DNA of 64,000 bases from Paenibacillus sp. Soil766 (GCF_001428105.1 NZ_LMSJ01000054.1:62001-126000); one strand, 5' to 3'; positions 24,500-33,745 are shown, counted from the first letter of the stretch. Translations and numbers: made by a program. The notes: generated from the letters alone by a model not told the origin.

Positions 24500-25090
24500 A
24501 TGCAGACAAATAGTAGTCAGTGGCTGCGCAGAATGCGCGAGAAGCATCGTAGGTTGTTTTGGAAAAAGAGATTGGAGGATCAGATTCAGGTGTTGCCAGA
24601 AGGTGAAAGTGAAAATCGAGGGCAAGGGAACAGGATGAGGGTAGATCAAGTTCTTAAGAAAGGAAAACGAATAGATCGAGTGCTAGAGAAAGGGGAAGGA
24701 AAAGAGCAAGTGCAACCGATTCGGAGTGGAGTAGATCACATGCAGCAGACTGGCGATCGAGTAGATCACATTCAGATGACTGGAAGTCGAAACAACGTTA
24801 TTCCTTTGGAACAAAGGAGGATCGTTTCTAACCGCAACCCCCATCCTCCTACCATCGCTGAGCTTGAGGCGGACGTGTGGGAGCTTCGAAAAAAGTTTAT
24901 ACTCCAGATCGCCAATCGGCGTAATGGCAAAGTTCGGCTTCAAGAAGTGGCTGCCGAGTGCAATGTGAACGTTCGTGTCGCGGCTGAGTGGCTCATTCGC
25001 CTCTCGATGGAAGGCATGCTTTCCCTTGTGGCCGGTCAGAGGTACACGATGACATATTTGGTGAAGGAGGTGGCAAGAGCTCAGAAGTAA
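24500..25090 (+). CDS. hypothetical protein with C-terminal winged-helix-like region
   Basis: 196 aa, not recognised. The first 45 residues are highly basic (MREKHRRLFWKKR); residues about 46-100 contain loose tandem motifs (RVDQVLKKGKRIDRVLEKG, GVDHMQQTGDRVDHIQMTG) built on an approximately 12-residue unit; the last 85 residues are compact (ELEADVWELRKKFILQ, then VRLQEVAAECNVNVRVAAEW), which reads like a winged helix with a recognition helix. GGGGG precedes the ATG. Downstream it converges on tex. Possibly a DNA-binding regulator; function unknown. Confidence 0.7.
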   Translation: MQTNSSQWLRRMREKHRRLFWKKRLEDQIQVLPEGESENRGQGNRMRVDQVLKKGKRIDRVLEKGEGKEQVQPIRSGVDHMQQTGDRVDHIQMTGSRNNVIPLEQRRIVSNRNPHPPTIAELEADVWELRKKFILQIANRRNGKVRLQEVAAECNVNVRVAAEWLIRLSMEGMLSLVAGQRYTMTYLVKEVARAQK

Positions 25091-25249
25091 CTGGATAACC
25101 TCCATCTATTTCCACACAAGTTTGCGATTTTGAAGGAATACTCAGAGATTAGCTACATGAAATCCAGCTAACGTACTAACATTACGACCCGTTATGAAAA
25201 CTTCTGCTCGGGTGCTGCGGATGAGCGTCCATGAACACAAGGTTCACGC

Positions 25250-25282
25250 AAAAAAAGCAGCTGGGAGCGAACTCCCAACTGC
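25250..25282 (-). terminator. terminator of tex
   Basis: Minus strand GCAGTTGGGAG-TTCG-CTCCCAGCTGC followed by seven T: a textbook intrinsic terminator with a UUCG tetraloop. Confidence 0.9.
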
Positions 25283-25323
25283 CAGTTAACTACTATCAAC
25301 TATCCACTGCTATCATCAACCTA

Positions 25324-27588
25324 CTATTGCGGTTTCTTCATCGTTAAGCCTACGCGGCCTTTTTTCTGGTCCACGTTGAGCACCCATACTTGGACGATGT
25401 CTCCGACAGAAACAACATCCATTGGATGTTTCACGAAACCGTTCTTGAGCTGGGAGATGTGTACCAGCCCATCGTTCTTAATGCCGATATCGACGAAGGC
25501 GCCGAAGTCGATTACGTTACGTACCGTGCCTGTCAATTCCATGCCCGGCACAAGGTCCTCCAGCTGCAGCACGTCTGTGCGGAAGATCGGCGCGGGGACT
25601 TCGTCCCGCGGATCGCGCCCAGGCCGCTGCAGGCTGTCTAGGATGTCCCGCATCGTCGGGACACCAACACCAAGCTTAGGAGCCATTTCCTCTGGCTCCA
25701 GCGTCTGCAGCAGCGCTAGCGGCTGCTGTGAACCAAGCTGCGCGAGTTCGATGCGCAGCTCCTTGAACAAGCGATCCACCACGTCGTAAGACTCTGGATG
25801 GATCGGGGTGTTGTCGAGCGGGTTCCGGCCGCCCGGAATCCGCATGAACCCGACACACTGCTCGAAGGATTTCGCGCCAAGGCGCGGAACCTTCGACAGC
25901 TCCTGGCGGGAGTTGAACTTGCCATTCTCCTCGCGATACTTCACGATGTTTTTCGCCAGTGTCGCGTTGACCCCCGACACGTACGACAGCAAGGACGGGG
26001 ACGCCGTGTTCAAGTCCACCCCGACATGGTTAACGGCCGATTCTACGACGGCCTTCAAGTTCTCGTCCAGACGTTTCTGCGAAACGTCATGCTGGTACTG
26101 ACCGACGCCGATCGCTTTCGGCTCGATTTTTACAAGCTCCGCGAGCGGGTCCTGCAGCCTCCGCGCGATCGAAATCGCGCTGCGCTCGGCGACGTCGAGC
26201 TCAGGGAACTCCGTCTGCGCCAGCTTCGACGCCGAGTACACGCTCGCTCCCGCTTCGCTGACGATCAAGTACTTGAGCTTCCGCTCCTTGATCTCACCGA
26301 TCAGCTCCGCAACGAACTGCTCCGTTTCACGGGACGCCGTCCCATTCCCGATCACAATCAGCTCCACGCTGTATGTGCTGATCAACTGCTTGAACTTCGC
26401 CTTCGCTTCCGCCACCTTATTATTCGGTGGCGTTGGGTAGGTGACGGCGATTTCAAGCATTTTACCGGTGTCGTCAATGACGGCCAGCTTGCAGCCTGTC
26501 CGGTAGGCCGGATCGACACCGAGCACCACATGGCCCTTAATCGGCGCTTGCAGTAGGAGATTGCGCAGATTTTCAGCGAAAATCTTAATCGCCTGCTCTT
26601 CGCCCGCTTCCGTCATTTCACCACGTACCTCGCGCTCAACGGATGGAGCTAGCAGTCTTTTATAAGCGTCTTCGACAATCGTACGAAGTACATCCCGTAC
26701 AACCGAATCACCTCTCACGATTTGACGCAGCATGTAGTCGTGAATTTTATCTGCTTGGACATCTAAACCAACCTTCAAAATCTCCTCCCGCTCGCCGCGA
26801 TTAATCGCGAGAATACGGTGAGGCGGCAGGCGCTTCACAGGCTCTTGATAGGCGTAATACATCTCGTAGACAGATTCTGCCTTCGCATCCTTCGCCTCTG
26901 TTCGCATAATGCCGTTATCCTGTGTGAATCGACGCACCCAGGCACGTATTTTCGCATCATCCGCGATATTCTCCGCCAGGATATCCATCGCGCCTTGAAT
27001 CGCCTCAGCGGCGCTTCCAACCTGCTTGTCCGCGTTAATATAACGCGAAGCCTCTTGCTCCAGCGAGCCTTGACGAGGCTGCTTCCAAATCCACGCGGCA
27101 AGCGGCTCCAATCCGCGTTCCTTCGCAACGCTAGCTCTCGTTTTCCGCTTTTGGCGGTAAGGCCTATAGAGATCCTCGATTTCCTGCAGTTTCACGGAAC
27201 GCTCGATTGCACTACGCAGCTCGTCCGTCAGTTTACCTTGCTCGTCGATCAAACGAACAACCTCGATCTTACGATCCTCGAGATTACGCAAATATTGCAG
27301 CCGCTCCTCGATATCTCGCAGCTGATTCTCGTCGAGCTCGCCCGTCATCTCTTTCCGATAACGCGCGATAAACGGAATCGTATTGCCCTCGTCCAGCAAC
27401 TCCATCGTCGTCTTCACTTTGCCGCTTGGCAACTGTAGCTCAGCGGAGATTTGCTTCAGGATCCGTTCCTGTATCTCCGCTTTCTTCTCCGCAGAAATCT
27501 GTATCTTCGCTTTCGGTTCTTCAAACTCACTTGCTTTTGGTTTTCCTATGTTCTCCGTTACTTGACCTTCCGTCTCCACATTCGCCAC
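25324..27588 (-). CDS. tex: Tex family transcription/RNA-binding protein (YdcI)
   Basis: About 754 aa. Tex N-terminal helical domain, YqgF/RNase-H-like core (VVLGVDPAYRTGCKLAVID), helix-hairpin-helix repeats (NTASPSLLSYVSGVNATLAK, KVPRLGAKSFEQC) and a C-terminal S1 RNA-binding domain (GMELTGTVRNVIDFGAFVDI). Nucleic-acid-binding accessory factor of transcription and RNA turnover; cytoplasmic. The GTG at 27588 has AGAGGT at 6 nt; an ATG at 27594 touches that ribosome site and a TTG at 27606 lacks one. Set apart from ndoA by a terminator. Confidence 0.95.
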   Translation of the reverse strand: MANVETEGQVTENIGKPKASEFEEPKAKIQISAEKKAEIQERILKQISAELQLPSGKVKTTMELLDEGNTIPFIARYRKEMTGELDENQLRDIEERLQYLRNLEDRKIEVVRLIDEQGKLTDELRSAIERSVKLQEIEDLYRPYRQKRKTRASVAKERGLEPLAAWIWKQPRQGSLEQEASRYINADKQVGSAAEAIQGAMDILAENIADDAKIRAWVRRFTQDNGIMRTEAKDAKAESVYEMYYAYQEPVKRLPPHRILAINRGEREEILKVGLDVQADKIHDYMLRQIVRGDSVVRDVLRTIVEDAYKRLLAPSVEREVRGEMTEAGEEQAIKIFAENLRNLLLQAPIKGHVVLGVDPAYRTGCKLAVIDDTGKMLEIAVTYPTPPNNKVAEAKAKFKQLISTYSVELIVIGNGTASRETEQFVAELIGEIKERKLKYLIVSEAGASVYSASKLAQTEFPELDVAERSAISIARRLQDPLAELVKIEPKAIGVGQYQHDVSQKRLDENLKAVVESAVNHVGVDLNTASPSLLSYVSGVNATLAKNIVKYREENGKFNSRQELSKVPRLGAKSFEQCVGFMRIPGGRNPLDNTPIHPESYDVVDRLFKELRIELAQLGSQQPLALLQTLEPEEMAPKLGVGVPTMRDILDSLQRPGRDPRDEVPAPIFRTDVLQLEDLVPGMELTGTVRNVIDFGAFVDIGIKNDGLVHISQLKNGFVKHPMDVVSVGDIVQVWVLNVDQKKGRVGLTMKKPQ

Positions 27589-27635
27589 AGTCATACCTCT
27601 TTTCAATTGATCGTATGTATATGTATGTACAAACC

Positions 27636-27663
27636 AAAAAACGAGGGTACCTAGCGCCCTCGT
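27636..27663 (-). terminator. terminator after ndoA
   Basis: Minus strand ACGAGGG/CCCTCGT with a 9-nt loop and a TTTTTT tail, 17 nt after the ndoA stop. Confidence 0.85.
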
Positions 27664-27679
27664 CCGTTCCAGACCTTAT

Positions 27680-28030
27680 TCAAAATTCTATCAGTCCCAC
27701 ACTAATTTGCAAAGCGTCGTCAACCTTTCGCATCGTTTCTTCATCTAAATGCGTAATTTTGTCCGTCAATCTTTGCTTGTCGATTGTTCTGATTTGCTCA
27801 AGCAGAATGACCGAATCTCGATCGAAACCGTGCGTCTCCGCGTCGATTTCCACATGCGTGGGAAGCTTTGCCTTTTGGATTTGAGCTGTAATCGCTGCAA
27901 CAATCACAGTGGGGCTAAAGCGGTTGCCGATATCATTTTGGATCACTAGAACAGGACGGACTCCTCCCTGCTCCGATCCTACGACCGGCGAAAGATCTGC
28001 GAAAAATACATCGCCACGTTTCACAATCAC
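27680..28030 (-). CDS. ndoA: MazF-family endoribonuclease toxin NdoA (EndoA)
   Basis: 116 aa, full-length match to Bacillus Endo[70 protein letters not shown]. It cuts single-stranded mRNA at UACAU in B. subtilis. Placed 3 nt after its antitoxin gene, downstream of alr, the standard Bacillota order. Confidence 0.97.
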   Translation of the reverse strand: MIVKRGDVFFADLSPVVGSEQGGVRPVLVIQNDIGNRFSPTVIVAAITAQIQKAKLPTHVEIDAETHGFDRDSVILLEQIRTIDKQRLTDKITHLDEETMRKVDDALQISVGLIEF

Positions 28031-28033
28031 GTC

Positions 28034-28315
28034 TTACACCCCGCTTACTAAGCGATCAAGCGTTCCGTCCGCTTCTTCCTCCGCTTGAAAAGCTTCAGAT
28101 GCCATGCTGAGATTTATTTTCGCCATTTCCATATACCCACGCTGCATGGATTCGCGTAGACTGCGCTTTTTGCGTTCAATTAAATACAGCTTCATTGCCT
28201 GACGAATGAATTCACTCCGATTGGAGTTTTCCTTCTCAACAATTCCGTCCACTTCTTGCAACAGATTGTCAGGCAAGCTAATCATGATCCTTTTCGTATT
28301 ATGCGCATTGCTCAC
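28034..28315 (-). CDS. ndoAI: antitoxin NdoAI (EndoAI)
   Basis: 93 aa ribbon-helix-helix antitoxin: N-terminal TKRIMISLPDNLLQEVDGI strand-helix, NRSEFIRQAMKLYL, then an acidic C-terminal tail that should plug the toxin's RNA site. The GTG at 28315 with GGGGGTG 7 nt upstream is preferred; it gives the usual length. Co-transcribed with ndoA. Confidence 0.93.
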   Translation of the reverse strand: MSNAHNTKRIMISLPDNLLQEVDGIVEKENSNRSEFIRQAMKLYLIERKKRSLRESMQRGYMEMAKINLSMASEAFQAEEEADGTLDRLVSGV

Positions 28316-28526
28316 ACTCTCGCACCCCCAGAAACGATACAAAGACAATATTACCAGTATGTCATTCCAAAAACCAAATTATACAATAGAATATATGCCT
28401 CCGGTATATCAATTATGTTACACCTTAAGATATAAGATTGTTACTACATAGTATTCTATAAGCTATTCGTGAAACCCTTTTCCAAACCTTCAAAAGTTGC
28501 ATGGTAAATTCATGAAGCAATTTCCC

Positions 28527-28542
28527 CCGTTATTAATAACGG
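28527..28542. repeat. 16-bp palindrome at alr stop codon
   Basis: CCGTTATTAATAACGG spans the alr stop codon. Perfect palindrome, no U-tract; significance unclear. The rest of the 217-nt gap to ndoAI is AT-rich with several TATAAT-like boxes but no convincing -35. Confidence 0.4.
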
Positions 28543-29723
28543 TGACGCATCAGCGGATTTAAAGCTTCAACCCGCTCCCCATTACGCACATACACACGCG
28601 CAACACGGTGTGAAATCATACAAATTATTTCATAAGGAATCGTCCCCAGCAGACGAGCCACATCTTCCACAGTAATTCGTTCTTCGCCCTGCTCGCCGAT
28701 GAGAACAACCTCATCCAGTGCTTGCACGTCCGGCACATCGGATACATGGATCATACATTGATCCATACAAATCCGGCCGACGATCGGCACTCTTTTGCCA
28801 CGAACCAGCACCTCCGCTTTACCCGAAAGCATACGAGAGTATCCATCCGCGTAGCCGATCGGCAATGTCCCAATTTGCTCATCACCTTTGGTGTGATAAA
28901 TCGTTCCATAACTAACACCTGAACCCGCAGGCAGTGTTTTGAGATGCACAATCCCTGTCTTGAGACTCAGGACTGGCTTTAGCTCAATTTTCGTTTGATC
29001 CACATCCTCAGAAGGATACAGACCATACATGGAAATCCCCAGACGTACCATCGAATAGGTTAATCCGGGCAAATCAATGGCTGCCGCGCTGTTTCCGGCG
29101 TGAATATAAGGGAACGTCTCCCCTTTATCCGTAAAATAGCTCACGATCCGCTCGAACCTGCCGTACTGCTCTAGCGTATAACTCTTATCGACTTCATCAG
29201 CATTCGCATAATGTGTAAACAGTCCTTCTACATCCACACCCGGCAGCAGCAAGGCTTCTTCTATAAAAGGAATCGCATCTGCTTCCGTATGCAAGCCGAG
29301 TCGCCCCATGCCGGTATCCAATTTGATATGGATTTTCAGCTTCTTCTGCGATGCGTTCTCTTGCTTCCTACCTTGCTCTCGCAAGGCTTCCAGTACGTCA
29401 CGGCTGTATACTGCAATCGTCACATCCAGCTCTCGTGCCCGACTAATCCCCTCTGGGGGCGTATAGCCGAGAACAAGAATAGGCGCAGTAATTCCTGCAT
29501 TTCGGAGCTCTAGTGCTTCATCAAAGAACGCGACACCCAAATAATCCACACCCGCGGCGAGAACTTCTTTGGATACTTCTACAGCCCCGTGTCCGTAAGC
29601 ATCCGCTTTAACGACTGCCATCTGCTTCATGCCTGCAGGCAGTACTTTCTGAAATTGTTCAATGTTGCTTCGCAGTGCATCTAACGATATTTCCACCCAC
29701 GTGGGCCGATAAAAAGCATCCAC
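28533..29723 (-). CDS. alr: alanine racemase
   Basis: 396 aa PLP enzyme converting L- to D-alanine for peptidoglycan. N-terminal TIM barrel with the PLP lysine K39 in MAVVKADAYGHG, C-terminal beta domain with the catalytic tyrosine in GVSYGTIY and the CMDQCMI motif. GTG start at 29723 with GAGGTG 7 nt upstream. Followed by ndoAI-ndoA as in Bacillus, and preceded closely (23 nt) by the SEC-C gene. Confidence 0.97.
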   Translation of the reverse strand: MDAFYRPTWVEISLDALRSNIEQFQKVLPAGMKQMAVVKADAYGHGAVEVSKEVLAAGVDYLGVAFFDEALELRNAGITAPILVLGYTPPEGISRARELDVTIAVYSRDVLEALREQGRKQENASQKKLKIHIKLDTGMGRLGLHTEADAIPFIEEALLLPGVDVEGLFTHYANADEVDKSYTLEQYGRFERIVSYFTDKGETFPYIHAGNSAAAIDLPGLTYSMVRLGISMYGLYPSEDVDQTKIELKPVLSLKTGIVHLKTLPAGSGVSYGTIYHTKGDEQIGTLPIGYADGYSRMLSGKAEVLVRGKRVPIVGRICMDQCMIHVSDVPDVQALDEVVLIGEQGEERITVEDVARLLGTIPYEIICMISHRVARVYVRNGERVEALNPLMRHRY

Positions 29724-29746
29724 CAGCGTTCACCTCTTCTATCCTG

Positions 29747-31072
29747 TTACAAACAACATTTTTTATATTTCTTCCCGCTGCCGCATGGGCATGGTTCGTT
29801 ACGTCCGATTTTCGGTTCAACAGCAATGCTAGGTGTATGATTAAGCACATAGGCTGCCTCGTTTACGAAATAACGGAATACGCGATTTCCAGGCTCAAGA
29901 ACCGTCATCACGACTGGCTTTCTTTCAAACCCATATTTCATCTCTGCATCTGGTAAGAATTGCGCAGTTATCACACCGAAACGAACCAATATAGTAGCTA
30001 CCGCATGCAAAAACACATCAGCACTTGTATCGAGCAAGATACCGGATTGTCGATGCATATCCCATTCTTTTTTCACATTATGTTCTTGACCAACAGGCCA
30101 GCTTGCTAACACACTTGCAATGGCTCTTCTCCAGGCTTGAATATCTTCTGGGCGGCCACCTTCGTTAACTTCCTCGAGAATTCCCCAGTTCACTCGATTC
30201 CAGAGCGCATCCAAGAGAATAACAGCTTGTTCCTGCTCGGTAAGTGCCAAATAAAAAGCTAATTGCTTCGCATTTACGGTTAGTTGTGTTTCTTCTTGTG
30301 TGATCCCTAGCACTACCGCTACATAGAAAAAGAATTGATACACCGGCTCTTGATCTTGATTCAATGTCGGCTTACGGAAAAGCTGCAGATTCTGCCCCTC
30401 ATCGAACTCGTTCCAGAATTTCCGCGGCAAATGTTTGCGCGCAGCCGACAACTTGACGTTCTTTCCGGTCTGTACAGCCTCGAGAAAAGCTCTGAATTCC
30501 TGAACGATTGGTGGCACAGGCGTCCGCCCATCCATCCAAAGTTGAAGCAGCTTCTGGTCAACCACAAGAGGCTTCAGCTTTCGCTTGGAAGCTGGCGTTT
30601 GTTCTTCAATATAGGCTTCTATATCATTCGAGTTCAACCAACGTTCCAACGCGTAGTCATTATCTGCTTCCATGTACTGCTCGTATCGCTCTTCGAAATA
30701 AGATTTATGCTTACATACTTCATTCAATGAAGTGGACTGTTCTTTTGAAATTCTAAATGTCACTTGAAGGAATTGAATCCACTTTTTGAAAGAAGTCAAA
30801 TAAGCACCAATATCAGCTTCCTCTGTGCTAAGCACATGGCTGATTAAGAATCGACCTACAAAATCGACAATGGTATCACCCAGAACATCCTCATAGCTGA
30901 TGCCATAACGCACGAAGTATTCGGTCATCACAAAGTCCATACGATCCACATGTTTGTTAGCCGTTGCTGGCTTCAACTTTCCCTCATCATTCAAGAACGT
31001 TGCGAAAGCCTTCGTCTCATTTTCCCAAAATTCTCGTTGCTGTTCCAAAGTCATTTCATTCTTGTTTGTCAT
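29747..31072 (-). CDS. SEC-C motif protein
   Basis: 441 aa soluble protein of unknown role. The only clear domain is the C-terminal SEC-C zinc motif ([18 protein letters not shown]) as found at the end of SecA. The rest is helical with many aromatic and acidic residues. The ATG at 31072 has TTGGAGTG at 6 nt. It lies just upstream of alr in a probable operon; this insertion is not in the B. subtilis order (ydcC-alr). Confidence 0.85.
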   Translation of the reverse strand: MTNKNEMTLEQQREFWENETKAFATFLNDEGKLKPATANKHVDRMDFVMTEYFVRYGISYEDVLGDTIVDFVGRFLISHVLSTEEADIGAYLTSFKKWIQFLQVTFRISKEQSTSLNEVCKHKSYFEERYEQYMEADNDYALERWLNSNDIEAYIEEQTPASKRKLKPLVVDQKLLQLWMDGRTPVPPIVQEFRAFLEAVQTGKNVKLSAARKHLPRKFWNEFDEGQNLQLFRKPTLNQDQEPVYQFFFYVAVVLGITQEETQLTVNAKQLAFYLALTEQEQAVILLDALWNRVNWGILEEVNEGGRPEDIQAWRRAIASVLASWPVGQEHNVKKEWDMHRQSGILLDTSADVFLHAVATILVRFGVITAQFLPDAEMKYGFERKPVVMTVLEPGNRVFRYFVNEAAYVLNHTPSIAVEPKIGRNEPCPCGSGKKYKKCCL

Positions 31073-31191
31073 CCTAAACACTCCAATTATCTATTCGCTC
31101 CAAAGTTGCATTATACCAAAAAAACGACCGTTCGTGGGAGTTGGATAAATCTTCTTGTAAATTTTATTCCAAATTCTCATCGTATACATGA

Positions 31192-31220
31192 GAAAAAACC
31201 CTGCACCATAGGGTGCAGAG
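31192..31220 (-). terminator. terminator after YdcC-like gene
   Basis: Minus strand CTGCACCC-TAT-GGTGCAG followed by GGTTTTTTC, 26 nt after the stop. Confidence 0.8.
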
Positions 31221-31246
31221 CCATTTCTTTTTACATAAAATCGAAC

Positions 31247-32431
31247 TTATTTCCCGGATTGTCCATCCGTTGCCATCGCAACTTGAATCATTTCATTCAC
31301 CGGCATATCCCCCGTAAACATCCGGAACTCAACACCATCGTTCGTCCAAGTCAGTGTTCTAGGCTCATCCTTCGAGCCATTCCCTGTGATCACACCAACC
31401 GTGAATCCGAGATCAACAATATCTCCCGGCGGCAGTGAAACTGATTTGGCTTGAGGTCTGACCTCGATCAGATTGAAGCTGTATTTCCCTTTATATCGTA
31501 AAAGTACAGCAGAATCCTCACCAAGCTTCATATCGCTGATATCCTGCTTCACAACATCCTTCGGCAAGTAGTACGGCTCAACAATGCCAACACTTTGGGC
31601 TTTGGCAGCTGCTGGCGCGGTTTTCGTCGCATCTGGTTTCGTCGTTGTGCCCGTAGCTTTGGATTGATCGGATTGACCGCCTGTGGCGGACAGATTTTTA
31701 TCCGTTACCGATTTGCCCCCGGTTGCCGCAGGGTGATCTGCATCTGTCACTGCAACGTCAGCTGACGTTGGCATTGTTTGCTGCTGCAAATTCCAGCTGG
31801 TCATGTTGCGCTCCATTTGGAAGTAATCCTTATCGAACGATGTATCGAATTCAAAATGCGTGAAATTCACCTGCACCAACACATTTTGGTTCGCATCTGA
31901 CACTTGAACTTGTGCAGGCGCGAGTGTTTTCTTATTCAGCCAGATTTTCTGGCGAGAAAGTTGCTCATTCTGGTAGTTCGCGGCAACATCGAAGACATAA
32001 GCATCCTTGTCCGTCGTAAATTGACGATCCTTATCCGCAATTATGCTCTTCGCTAAAGATTGGAACAGATACACTTGACCTTGATTCTCTGGCCAATCAC
32101 TTTGGAAGCGGAAACTCTTCTTCAAATGCGGCGTCAAGACAAACACACCTTCTTCATTGCGCAAAACGATTTGTGTAACATCCTTCGTAGCATTCGTCAG
32201 GGAAATCCGGTAGAAATGCTCAGGCGAGAACGCCACCTCAACCTGATACTCCTGAGGCTGCTGCCCGGTGTTTAGAATCATGCTTCCTGTTGCTTGATAG
32301 CTGCTCGACTTGCCCATCACATGATCCAAGTCCTTTACGATAGATCCTGCATCCTTTTTACCCATCCCGCATCCTGCGAGAACCAATGCTACACACATTA
32401 CCACTGCTACCATCCATGTGACCCGGCGCAT
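31247..32431 (-). CDS. YdcC/LolA-like lipoprotein
   Basis: 394 aa. Lipobox LAGC (Cys21). Residues about 30-210 form an outer-membrane-lipoprotein-sorting (LolA-like) fold (GSMILNTGQQPQEYQVEVAF, IWLNKKTLAP); then a Thr/Ala/Lys-rich spacer (about 225-290) and a C-terminal domain (YYLPKDVVKQDISDMKLGED) similar to the DUF4367 type. B. subtilis YdcC, a sporulation-associated lipoprotein, lies at the same place upstream of alr. Role: extracytoplasmic, details unknown. Confidence 0.85.
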   Translation of the reverse strand: MRRVTWMVAVVMCVALVLAGCGMGKKDAGSIVKDLDHVMGKSSSYQATGSMILNTGQQPQEYQVEVAFSPEHFYRISLTNATKDVTQIVLRNEEGVFVLTPHLKKSFRFQSDWPENQGQVYLFQSLAKSIIADKDRQFTTDKDAYVFDVAANYQNEQLSRQKIWLNKKTLAPAQVQVSDANQNVLVQVNFTHFEFDTSFDKDYFQMERNMTSWNLQQQTMPTSADVAVTDADHPAATGGKSVTDKNLSATGGQSDQSKATGTTTKPDATKTAPAAAKAQSVGIVEPYYLPKDVVKQDISDMKLGEDSAVLLRYKGKYSFNLIEVRPQAKSVSLPPGDIVDLGFTVGVITGNGSKDEPRTLTWTNDGVEFRMFTGDMPVNEMIQVAMATDGQSGK

Positions 32432-32550
32432 TCGATCATCCCCTCACTCATGATTAACATCCTCATAGTACATGCATATGAGGGGACTTGTTCGATTATG
32501 CAGCCAAGCTTACGGCTTGGACGAAAAAGTGTTGCTGAGGTGATTTTGAA

Positions 32551-32583
32551 AAGAAAAAACAGAATTAGAATAATCTCTAATCC
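32551..32583 (-). terminator. terminator after 51-aa gene
   Basis: Minus strand GGATTAGA/TCTAATTC with a 6-nt loop and TTTTTTC tail, overlapping the stop codon of the small gene. Confidence 0.7.
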
Positions 32584-32732
32584 TGCTCTTTTGGTGTCGA
32601 TTTGTCTTCAATATTTTCTAATCTTCTATCCGTACGGTCAAGTATTTCTTTCATTGCTGTTAGATCAGCACCAATTTCATTCAATCTATCCATCATCGCA
32701 ACTAAATACTCACGATTCGTCATCTCAGCCAC
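32577..32732 (-). CDS. small hypothetical protein, 51 aa
   Basis: GTG start with AGGAGTG 6 nt upstream. Reads AEMTNREYLVAMMDRLNEIG, then ADLTAMKEILDRTDRRLENI and a polar tail: an amphipathic helix or short coiled coil. A TATAAT box is present at 32766-32771 (weak -35) and a terminator follows directly, so it seems a self-contained transcript. Function unknown. Confidence 0.65.
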   Translation of the reverse strand: MAEMTNREYLVAMMDRLNEIGADLTAMKEILDRTDRRLENIEDKSTPKEQD

Positions 32733-32819
32733 AGCATCCACTCCTGATCAAAATAAGCTTACCTAATTATAACTCAGACTTCCGTTAAAATGGATGCAAC
32801 TTCTTGAGTCTCACTACAT

Positions 32820-33365
32820 TCAAAAATTAATCTCCGCGTCCCTTAACAAAGGATGCTTCTCATCCTTAGCCGATAAAATCGGCGATGTCGTCGGCCACTG
32901 AATACTTATTGCCGGATCACTCCATAGAATCCCACGGTCATGCTGCGGCGAATAATAGGCATCCACCTTATAAAGCACCTCAGTCTTCGGCTCTAATGTA
33001 CAGAAACCGTGTGCGAAGCCCTGTGGAACCAGCAACTGTCGCTTATTGGATGCGCTGAGCGTAACACCCACCCACTGGCCAAATGTTGGGGAGCTCGTGC
33101 GAATGTCTACTGCAACATCGAAGATTGAGCCTGCGACTACTCTTACTAACTTCGTTTGCGCATGCGGATTTAATTGATAATGGAGCCCGCGCAGCACGCC
33201 TATTTCTTCCGAAAGCGAATGATTATCTTGGACAAAATCTATCGTAATCCCCTCTTTGGCCAACTTCGCCGCATGATAGCTTTCCATAAAAAATCCCCGA
33301 TGGTCCCCATGGACCTCAGGTTCAATAATCACAAGCCCAACTAAAGCCGTTGGTGTCATCTTCAT
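32820..33365 (-). CDS. rfbC: dTDP-4-dehydrorhamnose 3,5-epimerase, first copy
   Basis: 181 aa cupin enzyme of dTDP-L-rhamnose synthesis. FFMESYHAAK, QDNHSLSEEIGVLRGLHYQL, KLVRVVAGSIFDVAVDIR and VPQGFAHGFCTL are the RmlC hallmarks including catalytic His in LRGLHYQ. Stands alone, away from the rfbACBD set at 48-51 kb, whose rfbC is a second intact copy of about 75 percent or lower visible identity. AGAGGACAAT precedes the start. Confidence 0.94.
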   Translation of the reverse strand: MKMTPTALVGLVIIEPEVHGDHRGFFMESYHAAKLAKEGITIDFVQDNHSLSEEIGVLRGLHYQLNPHAQTKLVRVVAGSIFDVAVDIRTSSPTFGQWVGVTLSASNKRQLLVPQGFAHGFCTLEPKTEVLYKVDAYYSPQHDRGILWSDPAISIQWPTTSPILSAKDEKHPLLRDAEINF

Positions 33366-33476
33366 ATTGTCCTCTCACCTCTTCGACTAGCATATGCAAG
33401 AGAATCCTAGAAAGCCTCAGACAGCCGTTTATAGACAGGTGACCTCTTCCTTATCGTTTGGGCTCTAGGCAAGCGT

Positions 33477-33517
33477 AAAAAGGCCGCCAAGAGCTTCACA
33501 GCCCCAGCAGCCTTTTT
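33477..33517. terminator. terminator after 41-aa gene
   Basis: AAAAAGGC/GCCTTTTT arms with internal GC pairs, T-rich on both strands; 17 nt after the small membrane protein stop. Confidence 0.65.
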
Positions 33518-33533
33518 CTTGTATGAGATGCAT

Positions 33534-33659
33534 CTACCATATATATACGATACCTGCAATAATACCTGCCCAAATCAGGGAACCGAAGACCACACCGACA
33601 ATCAAACCTTTGCCGATCAACACATGCTCATCCTGATAAGCATCTTCATGATCAATCAT
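33534..33659 (-). CDS. small single-span membrane protein, 41 aa
   Basis: Reads MIDHEDAYQDEHVLIGKG, then LIVGVVFGSLIWAGIIAGIVYIW: an acidic head and one membrane helix reaching the C-terminus. The ATG at 33659 has GGGGAGG at 8 nt. Placed between the initiating sugar transferase and rfbC, with its own terminator. Function unknown; small size suggests an accessory subunit. Confidence 0.7.
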   Translation of the reverse strand: MIDHEDAYQDEHVLIGKGLIVGVVFGSLIWAGIIAGIVYIW

Positions 33660-33745
33660 ACCCATAACCTCCCCGCCTACTCAGTATATGCAATAGTATG
33701 GGGAAAATGTTGGCGAATCATGCGGTCGTTTCAATATTTTTTAGA

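Noticed and set aside
25798-26556. 252-codon open frame on the plus strand
   Set aside because: It lies antisense within tex, where high GC content opens frames; no start site or family match, and tex is clearly coding.
26818-27438. 206-codon plus-strand open frame
   Set aside because: Antisense shadow of tex; composition reflects reversed Leu/Arg codons, no ribosome site.
28349-28532. Separate promoter for ndoAI-ndoA
   Set aside because: TATAAT and TTGATA boxes exist but the best pairings are 18 or 23 nt apart with poor matches; read-through from alr is equally likely.
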